A stretch of DNA of 64,000 nt from AC-32 sp963821495 (GCA_963821495.1 CAWGEA010000004.1:124001-188000), one strand, 5' to 3'; positions 16,477 to 24,834 are shown, counted from the stretch's first letter. The notes: generated from the letters alone by a model not told the origin. Program-made: numbers and translations.

Positions 16477-17217
16477 GTGAGAGAGGTCGAGGCGTACTCG
16501 CGGCTGGCAGGGCTCTACGACGAGATCGTCATTGACCCCTGCCACGACCGCTGGGCCTCGTTCCTCCATGAGCTCTGGAGTGCCGACGCGGAGGGCGTAC
16601 GCTCGGTCCTCGATCTCTGCTGTGGCACCGGCCTCCTCGCGGGTCAGCTGATCGCACGGGACTACCGAGTCGTCGGCGTGGACGCCTCCGACGCGATGCT
16701 GGCCCTCGCTCGCAAGCGCCTGGGCCCCGAGGCGGGCTTGAGCCGCATAACCCTGCCCGACCTGACGATCGAAGGTGTCTTCGACGCCGCCGTCTGCACC
16801 TTCGACGGCCTCAATTACCTAGCCCCAGACGAGTTGCGACTGACAATCGCTGCCGTGGCCCACCGGCTTCGGCCCGCCGGATGGCTCGTCTTCGACCTCC
16901 ACACCGACCGGATGATGGACTTCACCATCTCCAACCCCGTCGTCGCGGGTCAATCGGCCGGCAATGACTTCGTGATCAGCAGCGTCGTCGATCCAGGCGC
17001 CCGCACGTGCGACACCAGGATCGAGCTCACGCGCCTCCGTGACGGTGGCCCCTTCTGCGAGCAGCACCGGCAGTACTTCCACACGGATGCGGATGTCCGT
17101 GCCTCCCTCCAGGACGCAGGCTTCGAGGTGACCGCGGTCAGCGAGGAGTACACGCACCAGCCGGCCAACGCCTCGACCCTGCGCGCGACCTGGACAGCAC
17201 GGCGTCTTGCAGCGTGA
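16477..17217 (+). CDS. Class I SAM-dependent methyltransferase
   Basis: A 246-residue Rossmann-fold methyltransferase. Motif I is VLDLCCGTGLLAGQL, motif II ends GVDASDAML, and the post-I region AAVCTFDGLNYL holds the acidic motif III strand. The C-terminal half is a beta-rich substrate domain typical of the Methyltransf_25 group. The GTG start lies 21 bases after the SHOCT gene. The methyl acceptor cannot be told from sequence. Confidence 0.92.
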   Translation: MREVEAYSRLAGLYDEIVIDPCHDRWASFLHELWSADAEGVRSVLDLCCGTGLLAGQLIARDYRVVGVDASDAMLALARKRLGPEAGLSRITLPDLTIEGVFDAAVCTFDGLNYLAPDELRLTIAAVAHRLRPAGWLVFDLHTDRMMDFTISNPVVAGQSAGNDFVISSVVDPGARTCDTRIELTRLRDGGPFCEQHRQYFHTDADVRASLQDAGFEVTAVSEEYTHQPANASTLRATWTARRLAA

Positions 17218-17325
17218 ATCTTCCTCCGCCTCGCTAGAAAAGCGCGATGCGCCGATTGGGGCCGGGTGGTGGCGGCCACGGTCGCGCTGGTCACGGAGTG
17301 GCTGGACGGTCGAGGTGCGGCGGCT

Positions 17326-17607
17326 TCAGTAGGCGGCCCGCCGCCGCCCGTAGGCGCCCCCGCCGTACGAGGCCAAGTCGGCGAATACCGCCAGGATCAC
17401 AAGGATCCATTCCCAGCCGGTGACTCCACGCCCGCCCGTGTTCCAGAGGATCACGTAGATAAGCGTTGTCAGCGGGAGGAAGACGATGCCGAGGATCGGC
17501 CAGATGATCGGGCCGAAGGCGCGATCGACCCAGGGTGTGAAGATCCACATCAGCAGAACCGCCAGCCGAGGCGAGAGCGCTGCGATCAGCACGAACAGGC
17601 ATCCCAT
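17326..17607 (-). CDS. Small three-helix membrane protein
   Basis: A 93-residue protein from ATG 17607, with AAAGGA 9 bases upstream. Hydrophobic segments are GCLFVLIAALSPRLAVLLMW, IIWPILGIVFLPLTTLIYVI and WILVILAVFADLASYGGG. The sequence contains the WIFTPWVDRAFG segment typical of actinobacterial small membrane proteins of unknown role, and ends in a basic tail (GRRRAAY). It lies alone next to the tRNA gene. Confidence 0.8.
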   Translation of the reverse strand: MGCLFVLIAALSPRLAVLLMWIFTPWVDRAFGPIIWPILGIVFLPLTTLIYVILWNTGGRGVTGWEWILVILAVFADLASYGGGAYGRRRAAY

Positions 17608-17805
17608 CGAAGCGTCCTTTCTCCCGCTCAGCCCGGCGGGCCGAGCGACCAGAGTCTCCCACACGGCATCGAGAGCCGTGTGACGCACGTTGTGCGGACG
17701 GGTCTAAGGAGGCACCGCCTTCCCGTAGGGCGCACAAACTCGATCCTGTCCTCCGACTCTGCTTGTTTACACGGCTGAGGCGGCCAACCCCGCTGCAGAA
17801 GGCGA

Positions 17806-17878
17806 AGCCGACGCCCGGACTCGAACCGGGGACCCCTTCATTACGAGTGAAGTGCTCTACCAGCTGAGCTACGTCGGC
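17806..17878 (-). tRNA. tRNA-Thr (anticodon CGT)
   Basis: A 73-base cloverleaf on the minus strand. The acceptor stem GCCGACG pairs with CGTCGGC, the D-arm contains AGCTCAGCTGGTAGAGC, and the anticodon stem CTTCA/TGAAG encloses the loop CTCGTAA with anticodon CGT (codon ACG). The T-arm is CCCGG-TTCGAGT-CCGGG. CCA is not encoded after discriminator T. No attachment-site duplication or integrase is seen nearby. Confidence 0.97.
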
Positions 17879-17982
17879 AGCGGCTCTCCAGTCTAGCCCG
17901 CGCCAGGCCGGGACGATGCGGCGGCCGCGCCGGCGTGCCTCCCCTAAACCGACGGGGCACCGCAGTGTCGTAGACTCGCGCC

Positions 17983-18360
17983 GTGGTGCTGCTCATGCGC
18001 TTCGTCGTCACCGTCGCGATCAACATCCTCGCGCTCTGGGTCGCGAACGCGCTCTGGGACAGCGTCGACATCCACGGTTTCTGGGCCTACGTGATCGGAG
18101 CGGTCGTGCTGGGGATCGCGAACGCCGTGATCAAGCCGATCCTCGCGATCCTCACGCTGCCGTTGATCGTCCTCACGCTCGGGCTCTTCTACCTCTTGAT
18201 CAACATCGCGATGGTCGCGCTGGCCGAGTGGATCGCTCCGAATTTCTCGATCGACGGCTTCTGGACGTACGTCGGGGTCGTCGTCGTGCTCTGGCTCGTC
18301 AACTGGATCGCCGGGTTCGCCGTCGACCGGCTCGAGCGACCGCGCGAGCGTTACGCCTAG
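17983..18360 (+). CDS. Phage-holin-family four-helix membrane protein (superfamily IV)
   Basis: A 125-residue integral membrane protein with four hydrophobic helices. The block ANAVIKPILAILTLPLIVLT is the hallmark of the actinobacterial phage holin superfamily IV (Phage_holin_4_2), which is usually chromosomal and not phage-borne. A paralogue lies at 47338-47712. Alternative starts are GTG 17986 and ATG 17995; no ribosome binding site is visible. It converges with the HTH regulator gene and the two stops share the tetranucleotide CTAG. Confidence 0.88.
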   Translation: MVLLMRFVVTVAINILALWVANALWDSVDIHGFWAYVIGAVVLGIANAVIKPILAILTLPLIVLTLGLFYLLINIAMVALAEWIAPNFSIDGFWTYVGVVVVLWLVNWIAGFAVDRLERPRERYA

Positions 18361-19010
18361 CGTCTGGCGAACCGTGCGACGCAGAGGTCCGGCCGGACGA
18401 AGACGTCGAGGCCTTCGACCTCGAGGTCGCTGCCCAGCGCCGACAGGGCGCCGGTGATCAGCCCCTTGTGGACGGCGCAGACGACTTCCGGCTCGGACTC
18501 GGCGAGCGCGTGGAAAGGGCAGCGGGCCATGTGGATCTCCCGGTCGTGCGCGCTCGGCTCGAAGCCCTGGACGTCGAGCAGCTCGACGACCTCCTCGACC
18601 GCGGCCTCGTCGTCGCGCGGCCGTGCGAGCGGATCCTTGGCGAGCAGGTAGCGCCCCCACGCCTCGCCGGCTTCCTCGGCGCGCGCCACGCCGTCCTCGG
18701 TGTTTGCGAGGGCGCCGGTGAGGACGGTCGCCAGCAGCCGGTGCTCGTCGGTTCCCGGCTCGGCCGGCTCGGGCTCGAGTGTGTAGAGGATCCGTGGCCG
18801 GCCGGGGGTCGCGCGGGCTGCCGGCGCCGAGCTGACGATGCCGGCGTCCGCGAGGATGCCGAGGTGCCAGCGGACGGTGTTCGCGTGCAGCCCGAGGCGA
18901 CTCGCTAGCTCGGGCGCGTCGAGCCCGCCCTCCGCGCCGTGTAGCTCCTCGACGATGCGGACGCGGCGAGCGTCGGCGAGCGCACGGTGTCGAGAGAGCG
19001 TCGCCTGCAT
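18357..19010 (-). CDS. Winged-helix transcriptional regulator with C-terminal cysteines (SufR/NO-sensor-like)
   Basis: A 217-residue DeoR/ArsR-like regulator. The N-terminal HTH is in ELASRLGLHANTVRWHLGIL (about 35-53) followed by a wing with GRPRILYTL. The C-terminal domain has C164 and C178 with 13 residues between them (RCPFHALAESEPEVVCAV) and a third Cys, C210. That layout recalls SufR-type regulators, which bind an Fe-S cluster. The gene is divergent from the NirK-like copper protein gene with a 134-base shared upstream region, so nitrosative or redox control of that gene is likely. Cluster binding is inferred only. Confidence 0.9.
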   Translation of the reverse strand: MQATLSRHRALADARRVRIVEELHGAEGGLDAPELASRLGLHANTVRWHLGILADAGIVSSAPAARATPGRPRILYTLEPEPAEPGTDEHRLLATVLTGALANTEDGVARAEEAGEAWGRYLLAKDPLARPRDDEAAVEEVVELLDVQGFEPSAHDREIHMARCPFHALAESEPEVVCAVHKGLITGALSALGSDLEVEGLDVFVRPDLCVARFARR

Positions 19011-19144
19011 ATCTACGAAGAGTCTCGGACATTCCGATTCCCGACCTCCGTAGAAACCCGCAACCGAGATCAGGAATCCCTCTGACGAACCCGCATCAGG
19101 TTCTTCCTACGATCTTCGTGTAAATCCGATCAGGAGGCACCACT
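19011..19144. promoter_or_regulatory. Shared upstream region of the HTH regulator and NirK-like genes
   Basis: ACGAAGA (19015-19021) recurs inverted as TCTTCGT (19113-19119). The second site is embedded in ACGA-N3-TCGT. ATCAGG also occurs three times in direct orientation (near 19069, 19095 and 19129). These are candidate regulator sites. Clear -35/-10 pairs were not found on either strand. AGGAGG at 19132-19137 serves the GTG at 19145. Confidence 0.4.
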
Positions 19145-20317
19145 GTGGCATCCCATCCCGCTACGCACAGCTATTACGGCCACGCCGAGGAGGGGTCCGG
19201 GGTCTTGCTGAAGCTCCTCGTGCTGTTTCTCGGCCTCGGTGTCGGCGTCCTCGCGCTCGTCGCGATCTGGATGGGCGCGTCGGCCCAGGACGCGCGCAAC
19301 GACGCGCGCGCGCTCGCGGCCGCCAAGCCCGCGGCGAGCACCTCGATGGCGAACATGGCCACGGCCGTCGCCGGAGAGGGAGCGCGGCCCACTCCGAGCT
19401 TCGCCGGCATCGCGCCCGCCAACGCCGACGCGCTGGCCGCGGCGCACAGGGCGTTCCCGGCCGAGCTGCCCGCGACGACGCCGGGGCCGGTCGTGAACGT
19501 GCGCCTGGGCATCTCGCACCGCGTCCTTTCGGTCGCGCCCGGGATCAGGTACGAGGCGTGGACCTTCGGCGACAGCGTGCCCGGCCCGGTGATCCACGCC
19601 CGCCAGGGCCAGACGGTGCGCGTCACCCTGACGAACAACGCGCCGATGGCGCACTCGGTCGATTTCCACGCGGCGCGCGTGGCCCCGAACGAGGCCTTCG
19701 TCGACATCCTCCCCGGCAAGTCCTTCACCTTCAGCTTCAAGGTGAACGACCCCGGCGTCTTCATGTACCACTGCGGCACCAAGCCCGTGCTCGCCCACAT
19801 CGCGAACGGCATGTACGGCGCGATCGTGGTCGACCCGGCGAACGCGAAGCTGCTGCCGCCCGTGCACCACGCCTATGTGCTCGTGTCGGGCGAGTGGTAC
19901 CTGAACGCCCCCGGCGACAAGAAGCCGGCCGGGCTCGACATGGTCAAGGCGCACCAGATGACCCCGGACTGGGTCACCTGGAACGGCTACGCCTCGCAGT
20001 ACGTCAAGCAACCGCTGATGGCGAACCCCGGCGAGACCGTCCGCTTCTACGTCGTCGACGCCGGGCCGAGCATCAACACCGACTTCCACGTCGTCGGCAC
20101 CGTTCTCCAGCGCGCCTGGGTCGACGGCGCGGTCACCGACCCTCCCGAGCACGGCGTGCAGACGGTCACCGTGCCGGCGGGCGGCGGCGCCATCTTCGAC
20201 ATCACCATCTCCAAGCCCGGGCTCTACCCGTTCGTGACGCACTCGTTCGCGAGCGTGGACATGGGCGCCGTCGGTCTGCTGAACGTCGGCGACGTCGGCG
20301 GCACGATGAGCCACTGA
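19145..20317 (+). CDS. NirK-like two-domain multicopper protein, membrane anchored
   Basis: A 390-residue protein with one N-terminal transmembrane anchor (about residues 20-43) and two cupredoxin domains. Type 1 copper ligands are visible as H170 (MAHSVDFH), C210 and H218 (MYHCGTKP, LAHIANGM with M223). Type 2 ligands are H175, H209 and H366 (PFVTHSF), and catalytic D173 is present. By eye, the position of the catalytic His255 of Alcaligenes-type NirK is V320 in FHVVGTVLQRAW. It is either a divergent nitrite reductase or another two-domain oxidase. Start: GTG with AGGAGG at 7 bases. Confidence 0.88.
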   Translation: MASHPATHSYYGHAEEGSGVLLKLLVLFLGLGVGVLALVAIWMGASAQDARNDARALAAAKPAASTSMANMATAVAGEGARPTPSFAGIAPANADALAAAHRAFPAELPATTPGPVVNVRLGISHRVLSVAPGIRYEAWTFGDSVPGPVIHARQGQTVRVTLTNNAPMAHSVDFHAARVAPNEAFVDILPGKSFTFSFKVNDPGVFMYHCGTKPVLAHIANGMYGAIVVDPANAKLLPPVHHAYVLVSGEWYLNAPGDKKPAGLDMVKAHQMTPDWVTWNGYASQYVKQPLMANPGETVRFYVVDAGPSINTDFHVVGTVLQRAWVDGAVTDPPEHGVQTVTVPAGGGAIFDITISKPGLYPFVTHSFASVDMGAVGLLNVGDVGGTMSH

Positions 20318-20333
20318 GGCGCCTCCTGGCCGG

Positions 20334-20358
20334 GGGGCGCGGCGCTCGGCCGCGCCCC
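20334..20358. terminator. Bidirectional terminator-like hairpin
   Basis: GGGGCGCGGC and GCCGCGCCCC form a perfect 10-bp stem with a 5-base loop (GCTCG) between the converging NirK-like gene and the beta-propeller gene. There is no T-run. Confidence 0.7.
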
Positions 20359-21265
20359 TCAGTGCCCGGCCGGCTGGAAGCGCCAGACGTCGTCGCCCGC
20401 GTAGCTCGTGACCCACATCGAGCCGTGCGCGCGCAGTGCGAAGAACGCCCCCGGCCCGGCCGGGAACGAGTCGAGGACGCGGGCCTGCTTCGGATCGACG
20501 CGGTAAACGACGCTCTGCTCCTTGTCCGGCACCCAGATCGTCCCGTCCGGAGCCAGAGCCCCCTGCGCGAGCGTGCGGCCGAACGACAGCCTGGCCTCGA
20601 CCCGTCGGGTGACCGGGTCGACGTGCAGGAGCACGTGGTCTGCGGCCACGATCCAGAGCCCGCGCGCGCCTGCGACGAACCACGACGGCGCCCGCACCCC
20701 GACCTGGAGGCGCTCGACCTCGAGCGTGCCCGGGTCGACCCGAGCGATCGCGGTCGCCTTGCGCCCGAAGCCGACCCACAGGCCTCCGTCGGCGGCGTGG
20801 AGGCCGGTCGGCCTCGACCCGATCGGGATCCGGCGCAGGACCTGCAGCGAGTACGGGTCGACCTCGACGAGCCTGCCGGCGTCCCAGGCCGTCACCCACA
20901 CGGGGCCGTACGCGGCGAGCACGTCGAATGGGATCCTTCCGACGCGCACCGAGCGGACGCGGCCCGTGCGGCGGATCGATGCGCGTGAGCAACTGCCGCT
21001 TGTAGTTGATCGTCCAGAGCGCGCCGAAGCCGTGCGTGAGCGAGAACACGCCCGGCCGCAGGCGCACCCGCCGCGTGACGCGGTTCCTTGCCGGGTCGAT
21101 GCGGGCCAGGGTTCCGGCGCCGTCGTTCGTCACCCAGACGGCGCCGAACGCCGCGCTGGCCGCGGCCGGAGCGGCGCCCGTCCGGATCCTCGAGACGAGG
21201 TGAGGCGAGGGCCACGCCGCGACGAGCGCGGTGCACGCGACGCCCAGCAGCGCGAACTTCGGCAT
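20359..21265 (-). pseudogene. Secreted YncE/Vgb-like beta-propeller protein gene with a single-base frameshift
   Basis: Two reading frames together give one protein of about 300 residues. The first part (from ATG 21265) has a signal segment (FALLGVACTALVAAWP) and propeller blades such as AAFGAVWVTNDGAGTLARID and GALWTINYKRQLLTRIDP. The second part (to 20359) continues with TGRVRSVRVGRIPFDVLAAY and GPVWVTAWDAGRLVEVDP. The frames join if one G is removed from GTGCGGCGG near 20968-20972. Either a recent inactivating insertion or an assembly error. Blade repeats (VWVT...L..VD) are typical of virginiamycin-B-lyase-like/YncE propellers with no proven substrate. Confidence 0.7.
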
Positions 21266-21315
21266 CGCTCCGGGTACACCGCCCGCCGCTTGCGGGTTCC
21301 CCGCGGAGCCGGCCG

Positions 21316-22257
21316 CTAGCCGCGCTCGAGCTCGGCCGCGTCCTCGTCCGAGAGCTCGAGGTCGGCTGCGGCGAGGATCGGGTCGACCTGCTCGGGCCGG
21401 CGGAAGCCGGTGATCGCGCCGTGGACGGCCGGGTGGCGCAGCGTCCAGGCGACCGCGACCGCTCCCGGAGTGACACCGAGCCGCTCCGCGACTGCCTGCA
21501 GTCGCTCGACGACCTCGAGGTTGCGCGAGAGCTGTGGGTCCTGGAAGCGCTGGCTGTCCCGGCGCCAGTCGATCTCGGGGAGGCTCTCGATTCGCTCGCG
21601 CGTCATCTTCCCGGTCAGCAGGCCGGAGGCCATCGGCGAGTAGACGATCACACCGATCCCATGCTCACCGCAGTACGGGAGGATCTCCGCCTCGAGATCG
21701 CGGTCGAGGAGCGAGTAGGGCGACTGCAGCGTCTCGACGGGCGCGATCGCCTCCGCGCGCTCGAGCTGCCGGACGGAGAAGTTCGAGACGCCGATGTGGC
21801 GGACGAGCCCCTCCTGCTTGAGCTCGGCGAGCGTCGTCCAGCCCTCCTCGACCTCCTCGTCCGGGATCGGCCAGTGGATCTGGTAGAGGTCGATCGCGTC
21901 CACGCCCAGCCGCCCGAGGCTCTCCTCGCACTCGCGCCGCAGGGAGTCGCGCTTCAGCGTCTGCACGGTCGTCCGTTTCGACCGCTCGGGCTGGCCGCCC
22001 TTGGTGAAGATCGACGGGCGGGGGTCGAGCCCGTCGAGAGCGCGGGCAACGACCTCCTCGGAATGGCCGAGCCCGTACTGGGCGGCCGTGTCGATCCAGT
22101 TGACGCCGAGCTCGAGCGCGCGGTGAATCGCCGCGACCGACTCCTCGTCGTCCTGCTCGCCCCAGCCCCACTCCCAGTTGGCGCCGCCCAGCGCCCAGGC
22201 GCCGAAGCCGACCGGCGTGATCTCGAGGCCGGTGCGGCCGAGCGCCACGGTCCTCAC
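21316..22257 (-). CDS. Aldo/keto reductase
   Basis: A 313-residue NADPH-dependent TIM-barrel oxidoreductase. The catalytic tetrad is complete: D56 and Y61 (NWIDTAAQYGLG), K86 (IFTKGG) and H128 (YQIHWP). The cofactor region has IGVSNFSVRQLERA, VIVYSPMASGLLTG and the C-terminal AITGFRRPEQVD. It resembles the AKR11/12 or YdjG-like group. The GTG start overlaps the holB stop as GTGA, so it is probably co-transcribed with tmk-holB though functionally unrelated. Confidence 0.94.
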   Translation of the reverse strand: MRTVALGRTGLEITPVGFGAWALGGANWEWGWGEQDDEESVAAIHRALELGVNWIDTAAQYGLGHSEEVVARALDGLDPRPSIFTKGGQPERSKRTTVQTLKRDSLRRECEESLGRLGVDAIDLYQIHWPIPDEEVEEGWTTLAELKQEGLVRHIGVSNFSVRQLERAEAIAPVETLQSPYSLLDRDLEAEILPYCGEHGIGVIVYSPMASGLLTGKMTRERIESLPEIDWRRDSQRFQDPQLSRNLEVVERLQAVAERLGVTPGAVAVAWTLRHPAVHGAITGFRRPEQVDPILAAADLELSDEDAAELERG

Positions 22258-23333
22258 GCGGCGGCCCCGACCGCGCCCGCGAAGGCGCGCCGCAGCTCGA
22301 CGAAGAGCGCCTCCAGCGCGAGGCCGGGCGAGAGCTGGAACTCCTCGAAGCGCCGCCAGGTCTCGCGGACGAGCTCGGCGGCGCGCTCCGCTCCCTCGAG
22401 ACGCTCGAGCGTCCCGTCTTCGCGCAGCTCCTCGGCGCGGTCGACGTGCACCAGCGCACGGTGGGCGCCGACCGCCGCCGCCACGAGGTCGCGGTACCAG
22501 GTCGCGAGCTCCTCGAGCGACGCGAGCAGCTCCTCGCGCTCGGCCCCGCGGGCGGCCCGGCGGACTCGCTGCTCCGCCTCTCGCGCCGGCAGGTCGAGCT
22601 CCTCGAGCGCCGTCTCCTCGCGCTCCTTGGCCTCGGCGGCCCGTTCGCGCGCGGCCTCGAGCACCCGCCTCGCCGCCGCGCCGGGGTCGAACTCGGGCCC
22701 GTAGACCGAGCGTGCCGTCTCCAGCAGCGCGGCGCGCCGCCGCGCGGCCGCCGCGTCGAGCAGTCGCTCCGCCCGGTCGAGGCGCCCGCCCGCGACACGC
22801 GCGATCGAGGTCGCCTCCTGCTCCGAGAGCTCCGGGGCACGTGCCCGCACCTGCTCACGCACCGCGCGTTCCGAGAGCCGCCGGAACGGGACTCCCTGAC
22901 AGCGCGAGCGGATCGTCTCGGCGAGCGAGCCGACCTCGTCCGCGACGAGCACGATCACCGCGTACTCCGGCGGCTCCTCGAGATCCTTCAGCAGCGCGTC
23001 GGCCGCCTCGTCGTTCAGCAGGTGCGCCCCGAAGACGAGGTAGACGCGTCGCTGGGCCTCGAACGGCCGCATGTGCAGGTCGCGCCGCAGCTCGCGCACG
23101 GCGTCGATGCGGATCTGGTCGCCGAGCGGCTCGAGCACGTAGAGGTCGGGGTGCGAGCGCCGCTCGACGCGCGGGTCGTTGCCGAGCAGCTCCGCGGCGA
23201 ACGCGAGCGCCGTCGCGCGCTTGCCGACCCCGGCCGGCCCGTGGAAGAGGTACGCGTGCGCAAGCCCCTCCGCCAGGGCGGCCCGCAGGAGCCGCTTCGC
23301 CTCCTCCTGCTCAGGAACGCTGTCGAAGCTCGT
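22254..23333 (-). CDS. holB: DNA polymerase III delta' subunit
   Basis: A clamp-loader subunit. The conserved start region FDSVPEQEEAKRLLRAAL, then HAYLFHGPAGVGKRAT with the modified P-loop GPAGVGKR, SHPDLYVLEP and the sensor region NDEAADALLKDLEEPPEYAV with SRCQGVPF are all read in one frame. No ATG, GTG or TTG lies in this frame before 23138, where a GTG would cut off the P-loop. The ACG at 23333 is placed where homologues have their Met and has GGGAGG 6 bases upstream; it gives 359 residues. It overlaps tmk by 23 bases. Other explanations are a CTG start, +1 frameshifting from tmk, or a base error. Confidence 0.85.
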   Translation of the reverse strand, partial: TSFDSVPEQEEAKRLLRAALAEGLAHAYLFHGPAGVGKRATALAFAAELLGNDPRVERRSHPDLYVLEPLGDQIRIDAVRELRRDLHMRPFEAQRRVYLVFGAHLLNDEAADALLKDLEEPPEYAVIVLVADEVGSLAETIRSRCQGVPFRRLSERAVREQVRARAPELSEQEATSIARVAGGRLDRAERLLDAAAARRRAALLETARSVYGPEFDPGAAARRVLEAARERAAEAKEREETALEELDLPAREAEQRVRRAARGAEREELLASLEELATWYRDLVAAAVGAHRALVHVDRAEELREDGTLERLEGAERAAELVRETWRRFEEFQLSPGLALEALFVELRRAFAGAVGAAA

Positions 23334-23907
23334 CGAGCACCTCCCCCGCGATCTCCCGCGGCGCGCGCGTGCCGTCGATGGTCGTGATCCGCTGCGGAAA
23401 GTACTCGGCCAGCTCCCGATAGGCGACGTCCACGCGCTCGCGGAAGCCGTCGGCCTCCCGCTCGATCCGGTCGCCGTCCTCGCCGACCCGGCGCGTCGAC
23501 TCCTCGGGGTCGACGAGCAGCAGGAACGTGCGATCCGGGAGCAGGCCGCGCACCGCCTGCAGGTTCAGCTCCAGCACACGCTCGAGGCCGAGCCCACGCG
23601 CGATGCCCTGGTAGGCGAGGGACGAGTCGAGATAGCGGTCGCTGATCACGTCGGCCCCACGCTCGAGGGCAGGGGCGATCACCTCGTCCACGAGCTGCGC
23701 GCGTGCCGCCGCGAACAGCGCCGTCTCCGCCCACGGCGAGACGTCGCCCTGGTGCAGCAGCAACTCGCGGATCCGCTCTCCGAGCTCGGTGCCGCCGGGC
23801 TCGCGCGTGGAGACCACGTCGCGGCCGTCCGCTCGCAGCGCCTCGGCGAGCAGCTGGGCCTGCGTCGACTTGCCGGAGCCGTCGAGGCCTTCGAAGGTGA
23901 CGAACAT
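23311..23907 (-). CDS. tmk: Thymidylate kinase
   Basis: A 198-residue dTMP kinase making dTDP for DNA synthesis. The P-loop FEGLDGSGKST is at about residues 5-15, the STREPGGTELGERIR segment binds dTMP, and DRYLDSSLAYQG is the DR[YH] motif. ATG 23907 is preferred because AGGTG lies 8 bases upstream; GTG 23916 is possible. It is followed by holB, the usual actinobacterial pairing. Confidence 0.95.
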   Translation of the reverse strand: MFVTFEGLDGSGKSTQAQLLAEALRADGRDVVSTREPGGTELGERIRELLLHQGDVSPWAETALFAAARAQLVDEVIAPALERGADVISDRYLDSSLAYQGIARGLGLERVLELNLQAVRGLLPDRTFLLLVDPEESTRRVGEDGDRIEREADGFRERVDVAYRELAEYFPQRITTIDGTRAPREIAGEVLDELRQRS

Positions 23908-23931
23908 GAGCGGCACCTAGGATATGAGGGA

Positions 23932-24834
23932 GTGCGGGCGATCGTCACAGGGGGCGCGGGGTTCATCGGCTCGCACGTCGTCGAGGCGCTGCTGGCGCGC
24001 GGCGACGAGGTCACGGTGGTGGACGACCTCTCCAGCGGCAAGCGCGAGAACGTCCCCGAGGGGGCGAGCCTCGTCGTGCGCGACATCCGCGAGGGGCTCA
24101 CGGGCGTCTTCGAAGACGCACGGCCCGAGACGTGCTTCCACCTCGCGGCCCAGGTCGACGTGCGCGTCTCGGTCGAGCGGCCCGAGCACGACGCCTCCGT
24201 CAACGTGCTCGGGACGATCGCGGTGCTCGACGCTGCGCGGCCCCACGACGCGCAGGTCGTCTTCAGCTCCACCGGCGGCGCGATCTACGGCGAGTGCGAC
24301 GGGCCTGCGAGCGAGGCCGCCGAGCGGCGGCCGCTCGCGCCCTACGGCGTCTCGAAGCTCGCTGGTGAGGAGTACCTCGCGGCCTATAACCGGCTCTACG
24401 GCTCACGCCACGTGTCGCTGCGCTACGGCAATGTCTACGGCCCGCGGCAGGACCCGCACGGCGAGGCAGGGGTGGTCGCGATCTTCCTCGGCAGGCTTGC
24501 CGAAGGTGAGGCGCCGCGGATCTTCGGCGACGGCACGCAGACGCGCGACTACGTCTACGCGGGCGACGTGGCGCAGGCGACGCTCGCCGCCGCCGACCAG
24601 TACCGCGGTGTCTTCAACGTCGGCACCGGCGTGGAGACGTCCGTGCGCGAGCTGTACGAGCTCTGTCGCCACGTGGCCGGCTCGTCGGTCCTGGCGCAGG
24701 AGGCGCCGGCCCGGCTCGGCGAGCTGCAGCGCAGCGTGCTCGACATCTCGCGGACGAAGCGCGACCTCGGGTGGCAGCCGGAGGTCGCGCTCGAGGACGG
24801 GCTAAGGCGCACCTGGGAGTCGATCTCCGGCTAG
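23932..24834 (+). CDS. NAD-dependent epimerase/dehydratase (UDP-glucose 4-epimerase-like)
   Basis: A 300-residue extended short-chain dehydrogenase. Motif TGGAGFIGS is at residues 6-14, the acidic strand ends VVDDLSSG, FHLAAQVDV is the NAD-contact segment and the catalytic Y-x-x-x-K is in APYGVSKLAGEEY. YGNVYGPRQDPHGEAGVVAI is characteristic of GalE-like NDP-sugar epimerases. The GTG start follows AGGA at 9 bases; 24 bases separate it from the divergent tmk. Probably makes a UDP-sugar for envelope glycans; the exact sugar is not clear. Confidence 0.93.
   Translation: MRAIVTGGAGFIGSHVVEALLARGDEVTVVDDLSSGKRENVPEGASLVVRDIREGLTGVFEDARPETCFHLAAQVDVRVSVERPEHDASVNVLGTIAVLDAARPHDAQVVFSSTGGAIYGECDGPASEAAERRPLAPYGVSKLAGEEYLAAYNRLYGSRHVSLRYGNVYGPRQDPHGEAGVVAIFLGRLAEGEAPRIFGDGTQTRDYVYAGDVAQATLAAADQYRGVFNVGTGVETSVRELYELCRHVAGSSVLAQEAPARLGELQRSVLDISRTKRDLGWQPEVALEDGLRRTWESISG

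Noticed and set aside
17806..17878. tRNA gene as an integration site
   Set aside because: No duplicated tRNA 3' end and no integrase were found on either side.
17983..18360. Phage holin indicating a prophage
   Set aside because: This four-helix family is chromosomal in actinobacteria; no lysin, integrase or structural phage genes are near either copy.
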